This document shows, in pieces, positions 32,062-41,447 of a DNA stretch of 64,000 nt; within the stretch, counting starts at the first letter, position 1, and every line of letters starts with the position of its first letter. Source of the stretch: Candidatus Pantoea varia (GTDB lineage: Bacteria > Pseudomonadota > Gammaproteobacteria > Enterobacterales > Enterobacteriaceae); the NCBI RefSeq assembly GCF_900115075.1, contig NZ_FOVG01000001.1, positions 558,001 through 622,000 on the forward strand, read 5' to 3'. The position numbers were made by a program, and so were the translations under genes. The notes under the pieces are model-generated. The model did no database searches. It had not been told where the DNA came from and worked only from the letters and a program-made list of their open reading frames with translations.

Positions 32062-33477
32062 ATGACTAACCTGGTAGAAGTAGAAGACTTTATGCTTCAC
32101 AGTGAAGAGAAACGAACCAGCGCGTTCCAGCATGAGGTGAAAGCCTGGCTGGAGCGCCATCCTGAAACGCAGTATGTCGACATCCTGTTAAATGATTTGA
32201 ATGGTGTGTTCCGCGGCAAGCGCATTCCGGTCTCTGCGCTGCCTAAGCTGGAAAAAGGGTGTTATTTCCCCGCCTCTGTGTTCGCCATGGATATTCTCGG
32301 CAACACGGTAGAAGAAGCGGGACTCGGCCAGTCACTGGGCGAACCCGATAATCTCTGCCTGCCCGTCTCCGGTACCTTAGTTCCCTCTGCTTCTGACCCT
32401 CAACACATTGCGCAACTGCTGTTAACCATGTGCAACCAAGATGGCACTCCCTTTGACGTTGAACCCCGGAATGTCCTTAACCGGCTGTGGCAACAGCTGC
32501 GTAACCGAGGTCTGTTCCCGGTGGTAGCGGTAGAGCTGGAGTTCTATCTGGTGGACAAAAAGCGCGATGCTGAAGGCTTTATCCAGCCGCCGTGTTCGCC
32601 CGGCAGTGACGAACGCAATATGCAGAGCCAGGTTTATTCGGTGGATAACCTCGATCACTTCGCCGATGTGCTGCACGACATCGATGATCTGGCGCGTCAG
32701 CAGGGCATCCCGGCCGATGGCGCGCTGGCGGAAGCCTCGCCCGGACAGTTTGAAATTAACCTGCATCATACCCGCGACGTGCTGCGCGCCTGCGACCACG
32801 CGGTGCAACTGAAACGTCTGATTCGTCAGGTGGCGGAAAATCACGGTATGACCGCCACGTTTATGGCGAAGCCGTATGAGGAGTACGCGGGCAGCGGTAT
32901 GCATGTGCATATCAGCATGCTGGATGCCGCCGATCACAATGCCTTCGCCTGTGATGACGGCAGCGATTCGCCGCTGATGAAACGCGCGCTGGCCGGCATG
33001 ATCGACCTGATGCCGGCTTCAATGGCGCTGCTGGCACCGAATGTGAACGCCTATCGCCGCTTTGTCCCGGAGGCCTATGTGCCGTTACAGGCTTCCTGGG
33101 GCCATAACAACCGGACCGTTGCACTGCGCGTACCCTGCGGTGATATCGACAATCACCGTATTGAGTATCGCGTGGCGGGTGCTGACGCCAACCCTTATCT
33201 GGTGGTGTCGGCTATCCTGGCCGGGATGCTGCACGGGCTGGATACACAGTTGCCGTTACCGCATCCGGTCACCGGCAACGGTCACCATGCCGAAGGTCTG
33301 GCACTGCCGATTCGTCAAAGCGATGCGCTGTATGAATTTGACAGCAGCTATCCGTTGCAGAAGTTGCTGGGCGAACGTTTTGCCAGGGTCTGGCACAGCT
33401 GCAAACATTATGAACTGATGCAGTTTGAGCGGCTGATTACCTCTACGGAAATCGACTGGATGCTGAAAAACGCCTGA
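32062..33477 (+). CDS. puuA: Gamma-glutamylputrescine synthetase
   Basis: Glutamine-synthetase-family ligase that joins glutamate to putrescine with ATP, the first step of the Puu pathway. The protein has 471 residues and closely follows E. coli PuuA: YVDILLNDLNGVFRGKRIPV, PVVAVELEFYLVD, EASPGQFEINLHHT, GSGMHVHISM and the ATP/metal block YVPLQASWGHNNRTVALR (metal Glu/His and Arg residues). It ends IDWMLKNA. GGGCGGGTGAG precedes the ATG. Confidence 0.95.
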   Translation: MTNLVEVEDFMLHSEEKRTSAFQHEVKAWLERHPETQYVDILLNDLNGVFRGKRIPVSALPKLEKGCYFPASVFAMDILGNTVEEAGLGQSLGEPDNLCLPVSGTLVPSASDPQHIAQLLLTMCNQDGTPFDVEPRNVLNRLWQQLRNRGLFPVVAVELEFYLVDKKRDAEGFIQPPCSPGSDERNMQSQVYSVDNLDHFADVLHDIDDLARQQGIPADGALAEASPGQFEINLHHTRDVLRACDHAVQLKRLIRQVAENHGMTATFMAKPYEEYAGSGMHVHISMLDAADHNAFACDDGSDSPLMKRALAGMIDLMPASMALLAPNVNAYRRFVPEAYVPLQASWGHNNRTVALRVPCGDIDNHRIEYRVAGADANPYLVVSAILAGMLHGLDTQLPLPHPVTGNGHHAEGLALPIRQSDALYEFDSSYPLQKLLGERFARVWHSCKHYELMQFERLITSTEIDWMLKNA

Positions 33478-33585
33478 AACGCCGGTTTACCGGCAATTCC
33501 GTGCGCTTTTTTTGCATAACATGCCCCGATGGCTTGTATTCCTGCCATGGCTTAGGGCAGAATACGCGGCCTGCAAAATCAGATG
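33478..33585 (+). other. Structured puuA-plaP intergenic segment
   Basis: After puuA there is a short GCCGG-TTTA-CCGGC hairpin (33481-33494). A larger fold follows: 33536-33546 pairs with 33556-33565, a 10-bp stem with one bulged C at 33542, and GGC 33531-33533 can close with GCC 33569-33571. I recognise no riboswitch family. Confidence 0.45.
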
Positions 33586-33618
33586 ATAACCGACGCTTCA
33601 CGCGCCGGTTATTTTTTT
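33586..33618 (+). terminator. Intrinsic terminator between puuA and plaP
   Basis: ATAACCG (33586-33592) pairs with CGGTTAT (33606-33612), with inner pairing possible through GCGTGAAGCGT-like bases. A run of seven T follows. It could end the puuA transcript or act as a conditional terminator for plaP. Confidence 0.72.
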
Positions 33619-33718
33619 GCATCCAGTTTTATAAGAGCGTTTTTTGCTGACTTAACCGAGGCCGGGCACGCACCCGGATAGATAAACACTGAAAACACGC
33701 GTAAGCGTGAGATTGAGG

Positions 33719-33892
33719 ATGACAAAGATGGGGATGTTTTTCACTCTGCCAGCTAACGCTGGTACGCGTTTTCGTGATGACTACGGCGCCGCGTTAACCG
33801 CTAACCTTACTCCCTGTCGCTTAATGCGCAGTTGCCCTGTGACCCAGCCCAGCCAGGTTGTCGCACAGGGGGGACTGAAGCATGTCGCTTAA
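33719..33892 (+). CDS. Possible upstream ORF overlapping plaP
   Basis: A 57-codon frame starts [11 protein letters not shown] and ends at TAA 33890-33892, overlapping the plaP start codon by 11 bases. An in-frame ATG at 33707 is also possible. I know no homologue and see no strong ribosome site. It could be a chance frame, or a leader whose translation opens the hairpin that covers the plaP ribosome site. Confidence 0.35.
   Translation: MTKMGMFFTLPANAGTRFRDDYGAALTANLTPCRLMRSCPVTQPSQVVAQGGLKHVA
33835..33870 (+). promoter_or_regulatory. Hairpin partly covering the plaP ribosome binding site
   Basis: CCCTGTG (33835-33841) pairs with CACAGGG (33864-33870). The plaP ribosome site, GGGGGGA at 33868-33874, lies half inside this stem. 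Ribosomes translating the overlapping upstream frame would open it. Confidence 0.5.
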
Positions 33893-35240
33893 TACCTCCG
33901 CCGCACCGCAGCGTGCGCAACTCAAAAAAACACTCACGTTACTTCCGGTCGTCATGATGGGCTTAGCCTACATGCAGCCTATGACCCTGTTCGATACCTT
34001 TGGCATCGTTTCCGGGCTGACCGAGGGTCACGTCGCCACCGCTTATGCTTTCGCGCTGATTGCGATTCTGTTCACTGCCGTGAGTTACGGTAAGCTGGTA
34101 CGCCGCTTCCCCTCTGCGGGCTCCGCTTATACCTATGCTCAAAAGGCGATCAGTCCGCACGTCGGCTTTATGGTCGGCTGGTCATCTCTGCTGGACTATC
34201 TGTTCATGCCGATGATCAACATCCTGCTGGCTAAAAACTATTTTGAATCGCTGGTGCCGGGCATCCCATCGTGGATTTTCGTGGTGTTGCTGGTCGGGTT
34301 TATGACGCTCTCGAACCTTAAGGGCATCAAAACCGTCGCCAACTTCAACAGTGTGATTGTGGTGCTGCAGGTGGTTGTCATGGTCGGGATTACCGCGATG
34401 GTGATCTACGGTGTGGCAAGCGGCGTCGGTTCCGGCACGCTGGTGAGCAGCCGTCCGTTCTGGTCTGAGAATGCGCATGTGGTGCCGATGATTACCGGTG
34501 CGACCATACTCTGCTTCTCATTCCTCGGCTTTGATGGCATCAGTTCGCTGTCGGAAGAGACCAAAGATGCAGAACGCACCATTCCGCGTGCTATTTTCCT
34601 GACCGCGCTGATTGGTGGTGTGATCTTTATTACGGCATCTTACTTCCTGCAGCTCTATTTCCCGGACATCACACGCTTCCAGCATCCGGACTCCTCACAG
34701 CCTGAAATCATGCTGTTTGTGGCGGGTAAAGCGTTGCAGGTCGGCATCCTGATCTTCTCGGTGGTCACGGTGCTGGCATCCGGTATGGCAGCGCACGCTG
34801 GTGTATCGCGCCTGATGTATGTGATGGGCCGTGATGGCGTGTTCCCGGAACGTTTCTTCGGTTACATCCATCCAAAATGGCGTACTCCGTCGCTCAACGT
34901 GCTGCTGGTCGGTGCGATTGCGCTGATGGCGATTAACTTTGACCTGGTAACGGCCACCGCGCTAATTAACTTTGGTGCGCTGGTGGCATTTACCTTCGTT
35001 AACCTGTCGGTGATCGCGCAGTTCTGGATCCGTGAGAAGCGTAACCGTACGCTGAAAGATCACGTTCAGTATCTGCTGCTGCCGCTGCTGGGTGCACTGA
35101 CGGTCGGTGCGCTGTGGGTAAACCTGGAAGAGAGTTCTATGGAGCTGGGCCTGATCTGGGCCGCCATCGGGATTATCTACCTGGCATTTGTGACCCGCAG
35201 CTTCCGTAATCCGGTGCCGCAGTTCAGCGAAGAAGTTTAA
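33882..35240 (+). CDS. plaP: Putrescine importer PlaP
   Basis: APC-superfamily permease of 452 residues with about 12 transmembrane helices. [55 protein letters not shown] and [20 protein letters not shown] match E. coli PlaP (YeeF) better than PuuP. Its position between yeeZ and sbcB is also that of E. coli plaP. PlaP is a low-affinity proton-coupled putrescine importer. Here it follows puuA in the same direction, so import and catabolism are neighbours. The ATG lies behind a structured leader. Confidence 0.92.
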   Translation: MSLNTSAAPQRAQLKKTLTLLPVVMMGLAYMQPMTLFDTFGIVSGLTEGHVATAYAFALIAILFTAVSYGKLVRRFPSAGSAYTYAQKAISPHVGFMVGWSSLLDYLFMPMINILLAKNYFESLVPGIPSWIFVVLLVGFMTLSNLKGIKTVANFNSVIVVLQVVVMVGITAMVIYGVASGVGSGTLVSSRPFWSENAHVVPMITGATILCFSFLGFDGISSLSEETKDAERTIPRAIFLTALIGGVIFITASYFLQLYFPDITRFQHPDSSQPEIMLFVAGKALQVGILIFSVVTVLASGMAAHAGVSRLMYVMGRDGVFPERFFGYIHPKWRTPSLNVLLVGAIALMAINFDLVTATALINFGALVAFTFVNLSVIAQFWIREKRNRTLKDHVQYLLLPLLGALTVGALWVNLEESSMELGLIWAAIGIIYLAFVTRSFRNPVPQFSEEV

Positions 35241-35249
35241 CCGCGCTAA

Positions 35250-35287
35250 CGTTGCCGCCTTTCAGGTCTTCCGGAAAGGCGGCAACG
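35250..35287. terminator. Bidirectional terminator between plaP and ygbI
   Basis: CGTTGCCGCCTTTC (35250-35263) pairs perfectly with GAAAGGCGGCAACG (35274-35287), a 14-bp stem, between two convergent genes. The T-run is short (GGTTTAA), so efficiency is uncertain. Confidence 0.75.
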
Positions 35288-35289
35288 GT

Positions 35290-36051
35290 TTAACTGGCCA
35301 GTACCAGCTCCAGGCTACCCGCACTCAGCAATTCCTGCCCTGCATCACTCAGCTTTTTGTCGGTTACCACCACATCAAACGTCTCCAGCGGTAACGCCAG
35401 AAACGTCGCAATCCTATTGTACTTCGAACTGTCACTCAGCAACACGCGTTTGCTGCTCACCTCACTCACCGCCTGCTTCACCATTACTTTATCCTCATCC
35501 GGCGTAAACAAGCCTCGCGGCCCCCAGCAGGAGGCGGAAATAAAGGCAATATCGATGGCCAGATGACGCAGGCTGCGTGCCGCCGATTCGCCGACACAGG
35601 AGCGGTTCTCCCGGCATACGGTGCCGCCAGTATGAATAACCCGGCACTGACTCGCCTCCATCAGCAGATTCGCCACCATGAAATCATTGGTCACCACCAG
35701 CAAATCATCGCGATCCACCAACTCTCTTGCCAGCGCTAACGTCGTGGTCCCGGCATCCAGATAAATGCAGCTGTTACGCGGAATGTGCCGGGCGGCTGTG
35801 CGGCCAATCGCGCGCTTTTCATCATTGTAGAGGGCGCTTTTCGTCAGATGGGACGGTTCGGCCGCCAGCCGGTCAGCAGAGCGCACGCCGCCGGAAACCG
35901 ATAACACGGCTCCTTGCTCCTCCAGTTTCTGCACATCACGGCGTATGGTCATGTGTGACACACCCAGCCGCTCTGTGAGTTCTGCGATGCTCACCACGCC
36001 ACGATCGGCGACCAGCGCCAGAATCTGTTGATGACGTTCAACCGGAATCAT
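35290..36051 (-). CDS. ygbI: DeoR-family regulator of the tetronate cluster (YgbI-like)
   Basis: A 253-residue DeoR/GlpR regulator. The N-terminal winged helix reads RHQQILALVADRGVVSIAELT and LGVSHMTIRRDVQKLEEQG in consecutive stretches, and the C-terminal sensor has DAGTTTLALARELV and IHTGGTVCRE. Such proteins repress sugar or sugar-acid operons until a phosphorylated intermediate binds. It is divergent from ltnD, as in the E. coli ygbI-ygbJKLMN group. Confidence 0.87.
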   Translation of the reverse strand: MIPVERHQQILALVADRGVVSIAELTERLGVSHMTIRRDVQKLEEQGAVLSVSGGVRSADRLAAEPSHLTKSALYNDEKRAIGRTAARHIPRNSCIYLDAGTTTLALARELVDRDDLLVVTNDFMVANLLMEASQCRVIHTGGTVCRENRSCVGESAARSLRHLAIDIAFISASCWGPRGLFTPDEDKVMVKQAVSEVSSKRVLLSDSSKYNRIATFLALPLETFDVVVTDKKLSDAGQELLSAGSLELVLAS

Positions 36052-36186
36052 ATCTGCTCCCTGATAATTATCATTTTTTCACATTATAAAGGATCTGCCG
36101 GTTAACCAGAACAAAAAACAACAGCAGATACCCCGGCGGCAACGGCTTTTTCAGTGGTGAAGCGTGGAGATGACTGAAAATATGGC

Positions 36187-36214
36187 GATGTTAAAAATTG
36201 TTCTCGTTAACATC
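36187..36214. promoter_or_regulatory. Inverted repeat upstream of ltnD, candidate YgbI operator
   Basis: GATGTTAA (36187-36194) and TTAACATC (36207-36214) are perfect arms with a 12-base spacer, in the divergent ygbI-ltnD intergenic region. The size and spacing suit a dimeric DeoR-type protein. Confidence 0.55.
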
Positions 36215-36318
36215 GGGGATGTTTTTTTGTGAGGAGAGACACATTTTTAACGCCAGGAAGCTGGCAGGATTAACAGTAACAAACAAATAATCACTTAATT
36301 TAACAGTGGAGGCGTAAC

Positions 36319-37224
36319 GTGCCAGCTGAAAACATCTGTGTCATCGGGTTAGGTTCTATGGGGATGGGTGCCGCGAAATCCTGTCTGCGCGCCGGGCTCA
36401 ATACCTGGGGTGTCGATTTGAATCCGGCCGCGCTGGAGAGTCTACGCCAGGCTGGCGCGCGTGATGCGCAGTCATCCGCCTCAGCGTTTGCAGACCAGCT
36501 CGATGCCGTTTTACTGCTGGTGGTCAATGCGCAGCAGGTGAACGCCATTCTGTTCGGTGAAGAGGGACTGGCCGCAAAACTGCGCCCAGGCACGGTGGTC
36601 ATGGTCTCGTCCACACTGTCGGCGCACGATGCGCAGCAGATTGAACAGCGGCTCGCCGAACATCAATTACTGATGCTGGATGCCCCGGTTTCTGGCGGTG
36701 CCGCCAAAGCGGCCAGCGGTGAGATGACGGTGATGGCCTCAGGCAGTGACGCGGTCTTTGCACAACTGCAACCGGTGCTGGATGCCGTCGCGGCCAAAGT
36801 GTATCGCGTGGGCAGTGAAATCGGCCTCGGATCTACCGTCAAAATTATTCATCAGCTACTGGCGGGTGTTCACATCGCGGTGGGCGCAGAAGCGATGGCG
36901 CTGGCGGCGCGGGCTGGCATCCCGCTGGAAACCATGTATGAAGTGGTCACCAATGCGGCGGGCAATTCGTGGATGTTCGAAAACCGCATGCGGCATGTGG
37001 TAGACGGCGACTACAGCCCGAAATCGGCGGTTGATATCTTTGTGAAAGACCTCAACCTGGTGGCCGATACCGCGAAGTCGCTGCACTTCCCGCTGCCGCT
37101 GGCCTTGACGGCCCTTAACATGTTCACCGAAGCCAGCAACGCCGGTTATGGCCGTGAAGATGACAGTGCCGTGATTAAGATCTTCAGCGGCATCACGCTG
37201 CCTCAGGCCGGGGAGAAACTCTGA
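36319..37224 (+). CDS. ltnD: L-threonate dehydrogenase
   Basis: Beta-hydroxyacid dehydrogenase that oxidises L-threonate (or a related tetronate) to 2-oxo-tetronate with NAD+. ENICVIGLGSMGMGAAKSCL is the N-terminal Rossmann motif, LDAPVSGGAAKAASGEM is the substrate-binding signature, and KIIHQLLAG contains the catalytic Lys. It starts at GTG with GGAGG six bases upstream. Length of 301 residues is standard. The stop overlaps otnK by one base (TGATG). Confidence 0.93.
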   Translation: MPAENICVIGLGSMGMGAAKSCLRAGLNTWGVDLNPAALESLRQAGARDAQSSASAFADQLDAVLLLVVNAQQVNAILFGEEGLAAKLRPGTVVMVSSTLSAHDAQQIEQRLAEHQLLMLDAPVSGGAAKAASGEMTVMASGSDAVFAQLQPVLDAVAAKVYRVGSEIGLGSTVKIIHQLLAGVHIAVGAEAMALAARAGIPLETMYEVVTNAAGNSWMFENRMRHVVDGDYSPKSAVDIFVKDLNLVADTAKSLHFPLPLALTALNMFTEASNAGYGREDDSAVIKIFSGITLPQAGEKL

Positions 37225-38486
37225 TGCGTCTTGGTGTCATAGCGGACGATTTCACCGGTGCGACGGACATCGCCAGTTTTCTGGTACAGAACGGGCTGAC
37301 CACCATTCAGTTCAACGGCATCCCTGTCAGCGAAGAAATCACTGAGGCGCAGGCGATTGTGGTCAGCCTCAAGAGCCGTTCCTGCCCGGCAGACCAGGCG
37401 GTTTCCCAGTCGCTGGCTGCGCTGGCGTGGTTGCAGAAGCAAGGCTGCGACCGTTTCTATTTCAAATATTGCTCCACCTTCGACAGCACCGCGCAGGGCA
37501 ATATTGGCCCGGTGACCGACGCCCTGCTGAACGCACTGGGTGAAACGCAGACGGTCATCTGTCCGGCGCTGCCGGTGAATGGTCGCACCGTCTACCAGGG
37601 CTATCTGTTTGTTGGCGACCAGCTGCTGTCAGATTCCGGGATGCGGCATCATCCGGTCACGCCAATGCACGACAGCAACCTGCTGCGTCTGATGACGTCG
37701 CAGGCGACAGGCAAAGCCGGGCTGATCGCGGCGGCACAGGTCGATCAGGGCGCAGAGTCAGTGCGTCAGGCGCTGGGCCAGCTGGCGGAGCAGGGGATCA
37801 ACTACGTCGTGACTGACGTCCTGCATCAGGAACATCTGTTAACACTGGGCACGGCACTGAGCGAGATGCGGCTGGTCACCGGCGGTTCCGGGCTGGCCAT
37901 CGGTCTGGCGCGGCAGTGGGCGACGGCTGAGACTGATGCGAAAGCGGAGCAGGCAGGCCGTCCGCAGGGCGATCGCGCCGTGGTAATTTCCGGTTCCTGC
38001 TCGCAGATGACTAATCGTCAGGTGGCCGCGTATCGCCAGCTGGCACCGGCCTGCGAAGTAGAGATTGAACACTGCCTGGAGGATGCCGAAGGTTATGCCA
38101 GGCAGCTGTGTGACTGGGTGGAAGCAAATAGCCAGCAGGCGCTGGCACCCCTGCTTTTTGCCACCGCGGACGCGCAACAGTTGCAGGTGATTCAGCAGCG
38201 CTATGGTGCGCAGCGCAGCAGTGAAGCCGTTGAGCAGCTGTTCGCCGCGGTCACCCGTGAGCTGAAACAGCGGGGCTGGCAGCGCTTTATTGTGGCGGGC
38301 GGGGAAACCTCCGGCGTGGTCGCGCAGAGCCTGGGGGTGACGGCCTTTCACATCGGCCCGACGATTTCGCCGGGTGTGCCCTGGGTTCGCGACATCCATC
38401 AGCCGCTCTCTCTGGCACTGAAATCGGGAAATTTTGGCGATGAAGATTTCTTCCGCCGCGCGCAAACGGAGTTTACTTATGACTGA
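37224..38486 (+). CDS. otnK: 3-oxo-tetronate 4-kinase
   Basis: DUF1537-family kinase of 420 residues, phosphorylating 3-oxo-tetronate. The N-terminal domain starts LGVIADDFTGATDIASFL, with the substrate-binding DDFTGA block. The C-terminal ATP-binding domain contains FIVAGGETSGVVAQSLG and GPTISPGVPWV. The gene overlaps otnC by 8 bases. The reaction is taken from the characterised E. coli and Ralstonia homologues. Confidence 0.92.
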   Translation: MRLGVIADDFTGATDIASFLVQNGLTTIQFNGIPVSEEITEAQAIVVSLKSRSCPADQAVSQSLAALAWLQKQGCDRFYFKYCSTFDSTAQGNIGPVTDALLNALGETQTVICPALPVNGRTVYQGYLFVGDQLLSDSGMRHHPVTPMHDSNLLRLMTSQATGKAGLIAAAQVDQGAESVRQALGQLAEQGINYVVTDVLHQEHLLTLGTALSEMRLVTGGSGLAIGLARQWATAETDAKAEQAGRPQGDRAVVISGSCSQMTNRQVAAYRQLAPACEVEIEHCLEDAEGYARQLCDWVEANSQQALAPLLFATADAQQLQVIQQRYGAQRSSEAVEQLFAAVTRELKQRGWQRFIVAGGETSGVVAQSLGVTAFHIGPTISPGVPWVRDIHQPLSLALKSGNFGDEDFFRRAQTEFTYD

Positions 38487-39123
38487 ATCTTTCTCTTTAG
38501 CGGAGCAACAGGCGCGTGACGAGATGGTACGTCTTGGTGCCTCGTTCTTTCAGCGCGGCTATGCCACCGGATCGGCGGGCAACCTCTCAATGCTGCTGGA
38601 GGATGGCAATCTGCTGGCGACACCCACCGGCTCCTGCCTCGGTGAATTAAAGGGAGACCGGCTGTCGAAAGTGACGCCTGAGGGTGAATGGCTCTCCGGC
38701 GATAAGCCCTCCAAAGAGATTGCGTTTCACCGCGCGCTCTACCTGAATAATCCCGACTGCCGGGCGGTGGTCCATCTGCATAGCCACTACCTGACGGCGC
38801 TCTCCTGTTTACAGGGGCTGGATCCGGACAACTGCATTCGTCCGTTTACCCCCTATGTAGTGATGCGCGTCGGTGATGTGCCGGTCGTGCCGTACTACAA
38901 GCCAGGTGATGGACGACTGGCCGAGGATCTGGCGGCGCTGGCACCACGCTATCGCGCCTTCCTGCTGGCGAATCACGGTCCGGTGGTGGTGGGCAAGTCA
39001 TTACAGGAAGCGGCAGATAATACCGAAGAGCTGGAAGAAACCGCCCGTCTGATCTTTACCCTGGGCGACCGCCCAATCCGTTATCTCAATGATGCCGAAG
39101 TGGCGGAATTAAGGAGCCGATAA
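38479..39123 (+). CDS. otnC: 3-oxo-tetronate 4-phosphate decarboxylase
   Basis: Class II aldolase/adducin-family metalloenzyme of 214 residues that decarboxylates 3-oxo-tetronate 4-phosphate to dihydroxyacetone phosphate. [25 protein letters not shown], and zinc ligands in [12 protein letters not shown] and [11 protein letters not shown] are present. ATG 38479 has CGGAG eight bases upstream; the frame opens earlier, within otnK. Confidence 0.92.
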   Translation: MTESFSLAEQQARDEMVRLGASFFQRGYATGSAGNLSMLLEDGNLLATPTGSCLGELKGDRLSKVTPEGEWLSGDKPSKEIAFHRALYLNNPDCRAVVHLHSHYLTALSCLQGLDPDNCIRPFTPYVVMRVGDVPVVPYYKPGDGRLAEDLAALAPRYRAFLLANHGPVVVGKSLQEAADNTEELEETARLIFTLGDRPIRYLNDAEVAELRSR

Positions 39124-39908
39124 TGCCGAAGTTTGCTGCTAACCTCTCGACGCAGTTTACGGAATGGCCGTTTGCTGAACGCTTCGCTGCAGCGGCTGAA
39201 GCCGGTTTCACGGCGGTCGAATTTCTGTTTCCTTATGACTATCCCGCCACGCAGATAAAACAGTGGCTCGATGATAACCAGCTCCAGCTGGTGCTGTTCA
39301 ATACCGCACCGGGCAACGTCGCGGCGGGCGAGTGGGGCGTTTCAGCCATCCCCGGCCGGGAAGCAGAAGCCAGGGCGGATATCGATAGCGCCCTGAGCTA
39401 TGCGCTTGCGCTAAACTGCCCGCAGGTCCACATCATGGCGGCGACGGTGGCGCCCGGTGCCGACCGTCAGCGTTATGTTGACACCTTTATCAGCAATATG
39501 CGTTATGCGGCTGAGTGCTTTGCGCCGCATGGCATCAACCTGCTGATTGAAGCGCTGAATCCGACCACCAAACCCCACTATCTCTACGCCAGCCAGTATC
39601 AGACCCTGGAAATGGTTGAGCAGATCGACCGGCCCAATGTCTTCACTCAGCTCGACCTGTTCCATGCGCAGCGGGTGGACGGCAACCTCAGCCATCTGAT
39701 TCGCCACTATGCCGGACGCTATCGCCACGTACAGATTGCGTCGGCACCGGATCGCCATGAGCCGGATGAGGGTGAAATCAATTATCCGTACCTCTTCTCA
39801 CTGCTGGATGAGGTCGGCTATTCCGGCTGGGTGGGCTGCGAGTATATCCCTCGCGGCAACACTACCGAGGGTCTGGGCTGGTTTGATCCCTGGAAGATAA
39901 AAGCCTGA
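39123..39908 (+). CDS. otnI: 2-oxo-tetronate isomerase
   Basis: Hydroxypyruvate-isomerase-like TIM barrel of 261 residues that converts 2-oxo- to 3-oxo-tetronate. [20 protein letters not shown] at the start, [18 protein letters not shown] and [14 protein letters not shown] with metal ligands, and [10 protein letters not shown] near the end are typical. ATG 39123 overlaps the otnC stop by one base. Confidence 0.92.
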   Translation: MPKFAANLSTQFTEWPFAERFAAAAEAGFTAVEFLFPYDYPATQIKQWLDDNQLQLVLFNTAPGNVAAGEWGVSAIPGREAEARADIDSALSYALALNCPQVHIMAATVAPGADRQRYVDTFISNMRYAAECFAPHGINLLIEALNPTTKPHYLYASQYQTLEMVEQIDRPNVFTQLDLFHAQRVDGNLSHLIRHYAGRYRHVQIASAPDRHEPDEGEINYPYLFSLLDEVGYSGWVGCEYIPRGNTTEGLGWFDPWKIKA

Positions 39909-40032
39909 TTTAACGTGGTTTAAAACCGGTGTTTCGGCACCGGTAGGGAAAGGCTTGCCCTTTTTCTGGCCCTGCACCTGCTTTCCCTGTACGCCGATAA
40001 ACCAAAAAATATAACAATTTCTGAGGTTTACT

Positions 40033-41388
40033 ATGTCCACCGCACTGCTGTTAGCCATAGCGACCGCCAGCATCGTGATCCTGCTGCTGCTGGTCATCAA
40101 AGCCAAAGTTCATCCGTTTGTCGCCCTGTTGATTGTCAGCCTGCTGGTGGCTATCGCGACCGGCATTCCGGCTGAAAAGATCATGGAGACGATCATCACC
40201 GGGATGGGCGGGCTGCTCGGTCACATCACCATCATCATCGTGCTTGGTGCCATGCTCGGGGCGATTATTGAAGCCTCGGGCGGTGCTGAATCGCTGGCGC
40301 AACGCTTCAGTAAAACGCTGGGTCTGAAGCGAACCGTCGCGGCATTAACCATGGCGGCCTTTATTCTGGGCATTCCGGTGTTTTTCGAAGTGGGTTTTAT
40401 CATCGTCATCCCGCTGATTTATGGCTTCACTAAGGTGGCACGCGTCTCACCACTGAAGTTTGGCCTGCCGATGGCGGGTGTGATGCTGACAGTGCACGTG
40501 GCGCTGCCGACCCATCCCGGTGCCGCCGCAGCGGCGGGGATCCTGCACACTGATATGGGATGGCTGATGATGCTGGGTATCGCGATTTCAGTGCCGGTCG
40601 GGATCATCGGCTACTACGTGGCGAAGGTCATGAACCGTCGCCATTACCCTCTGTCGGTAGAGGTGCTGGAACAGTTGCAGATGGCGAAGCCTGAGGGACA
40701 GGGAAAGAAAAATGAACCGGCCCCGCCGGGCGCGTTGACCATCAGCGGTCTGATTGTGGTTCCGATTGTGTTGATCGTGCTGGGAACCCTGTCACACACA
40801 CTGCTGGCAGAAGGAAGCCTGCTGCGTAACGTCATGACCGTGATTGGCACGCCGCCGATTGCCCTGTTGATAGCGTTAGGTCTGGCGGCCTGGCTGCTGG
40901 GCGTGCGGCGTGGCTGGAGCAAAGATAAGCTGGAAGATCTGACCGGTCGGGCCATTCCTACCTCAGCCAGCGTGATTCTGGTGGCCGGGGCAGGTGGTGC
41001 CTTCGGCAAAGTGCTGGTGGAGTCGGGCGTGGGTAAAGCGCTGGCGGTCACGCTTGAAACGCTGCATCTGCCGCTGGTGCCTGCTGCGTTTATCCTGTCG
41101 CTGGCGCTGCGTGCGTCACAAGGCTCTGCGACGGTGGCCATCCTGACCACCAGCGGTTTGCTGACTCAGGCGGTGACCGGCGTGACGGATATGCAGCGGG
41201 TTCTGGTCACGCTGGCGGCCTGTTTCGGCGGCCTGGGACTGTCACATGTCAACGATGCGGGATTCTGGGTGGTGACCCGTTATCTCGGGTTATCCGTCGC
41301 CGATGGTTTACGCACCTGGACGGTGCTGACGACGATAATGGGATTCAGTGGTTTTGCGCTGACCTGGCTGGCGTGGACCGTACTCTGA
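40033..41388 (+). CDS. ygbN: GntP-family sugar-acid permease (YgbN-like)
   Basis: Inner-membrane transporter of 451 residues and about 12 to 14 helices. GIPVFFEVGFIIVIPLIYGF and VALPTHPGAAAAAGIL are GntP signatures. Probably imports the tetronate (threonate/erythronate) used by the preceding enzymes. Gluconate is the other common substrate of the family. A 124-base gap after otnI has AGG(TT)-type ribosome sequence TGAGG but no clear terminator. Confidence 0.9.
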   Translation: MSTALLLAIATASIVILLLLVIKAKVHPFVALLIVSLLVAIATGIPAEKIMETIITGMGGLLGHITIIIVLGAMLGAIIEASGGAESLAQRFSKTLGLKRTVAALTMAAFILGIPVFFEVGFIIVIPLIYGFTKVARVSPLKFGLPMAGVMLTVHVALPTHPGAAAAAGILHTDMGWLMMLGIAISVPVGIIGYYVAKVMNRRHYPLSVEVLEQLQMAKPEGQGKKNEPAPPGALTISGLIVVPIVLIVLGTLSHTLLAEGSLLRNVMTVIGTPPIALLIALGLAAWLLGVRRGWSKDKLEDLTGRAIPTSASVILVAGAGGAFGKVLVESGVGKALAVTLETLHLPLVPAAFILSLALRASQGSATVAILTTSGLLTQAVTGVTDMQRVLVTLAACFGGLGLSHVNDAGFWVVTRYLGLSVADGLRTWTVLTTIMGFSGFALTWLAWTVL

Positions 41389-41447
41389 TTCAGCAATATC
41401 AGACAATCTGACCCGGCAGGGGGGCCGGGCGAGATTGCCTCAGTACC

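Noticed and set aside
33882..35240. Calling the importer puuP because it follows puuA
   Set aside because: The sequence blocks and the yeeZ-sbcB location match PlaP (YeeF) better than PuuP.
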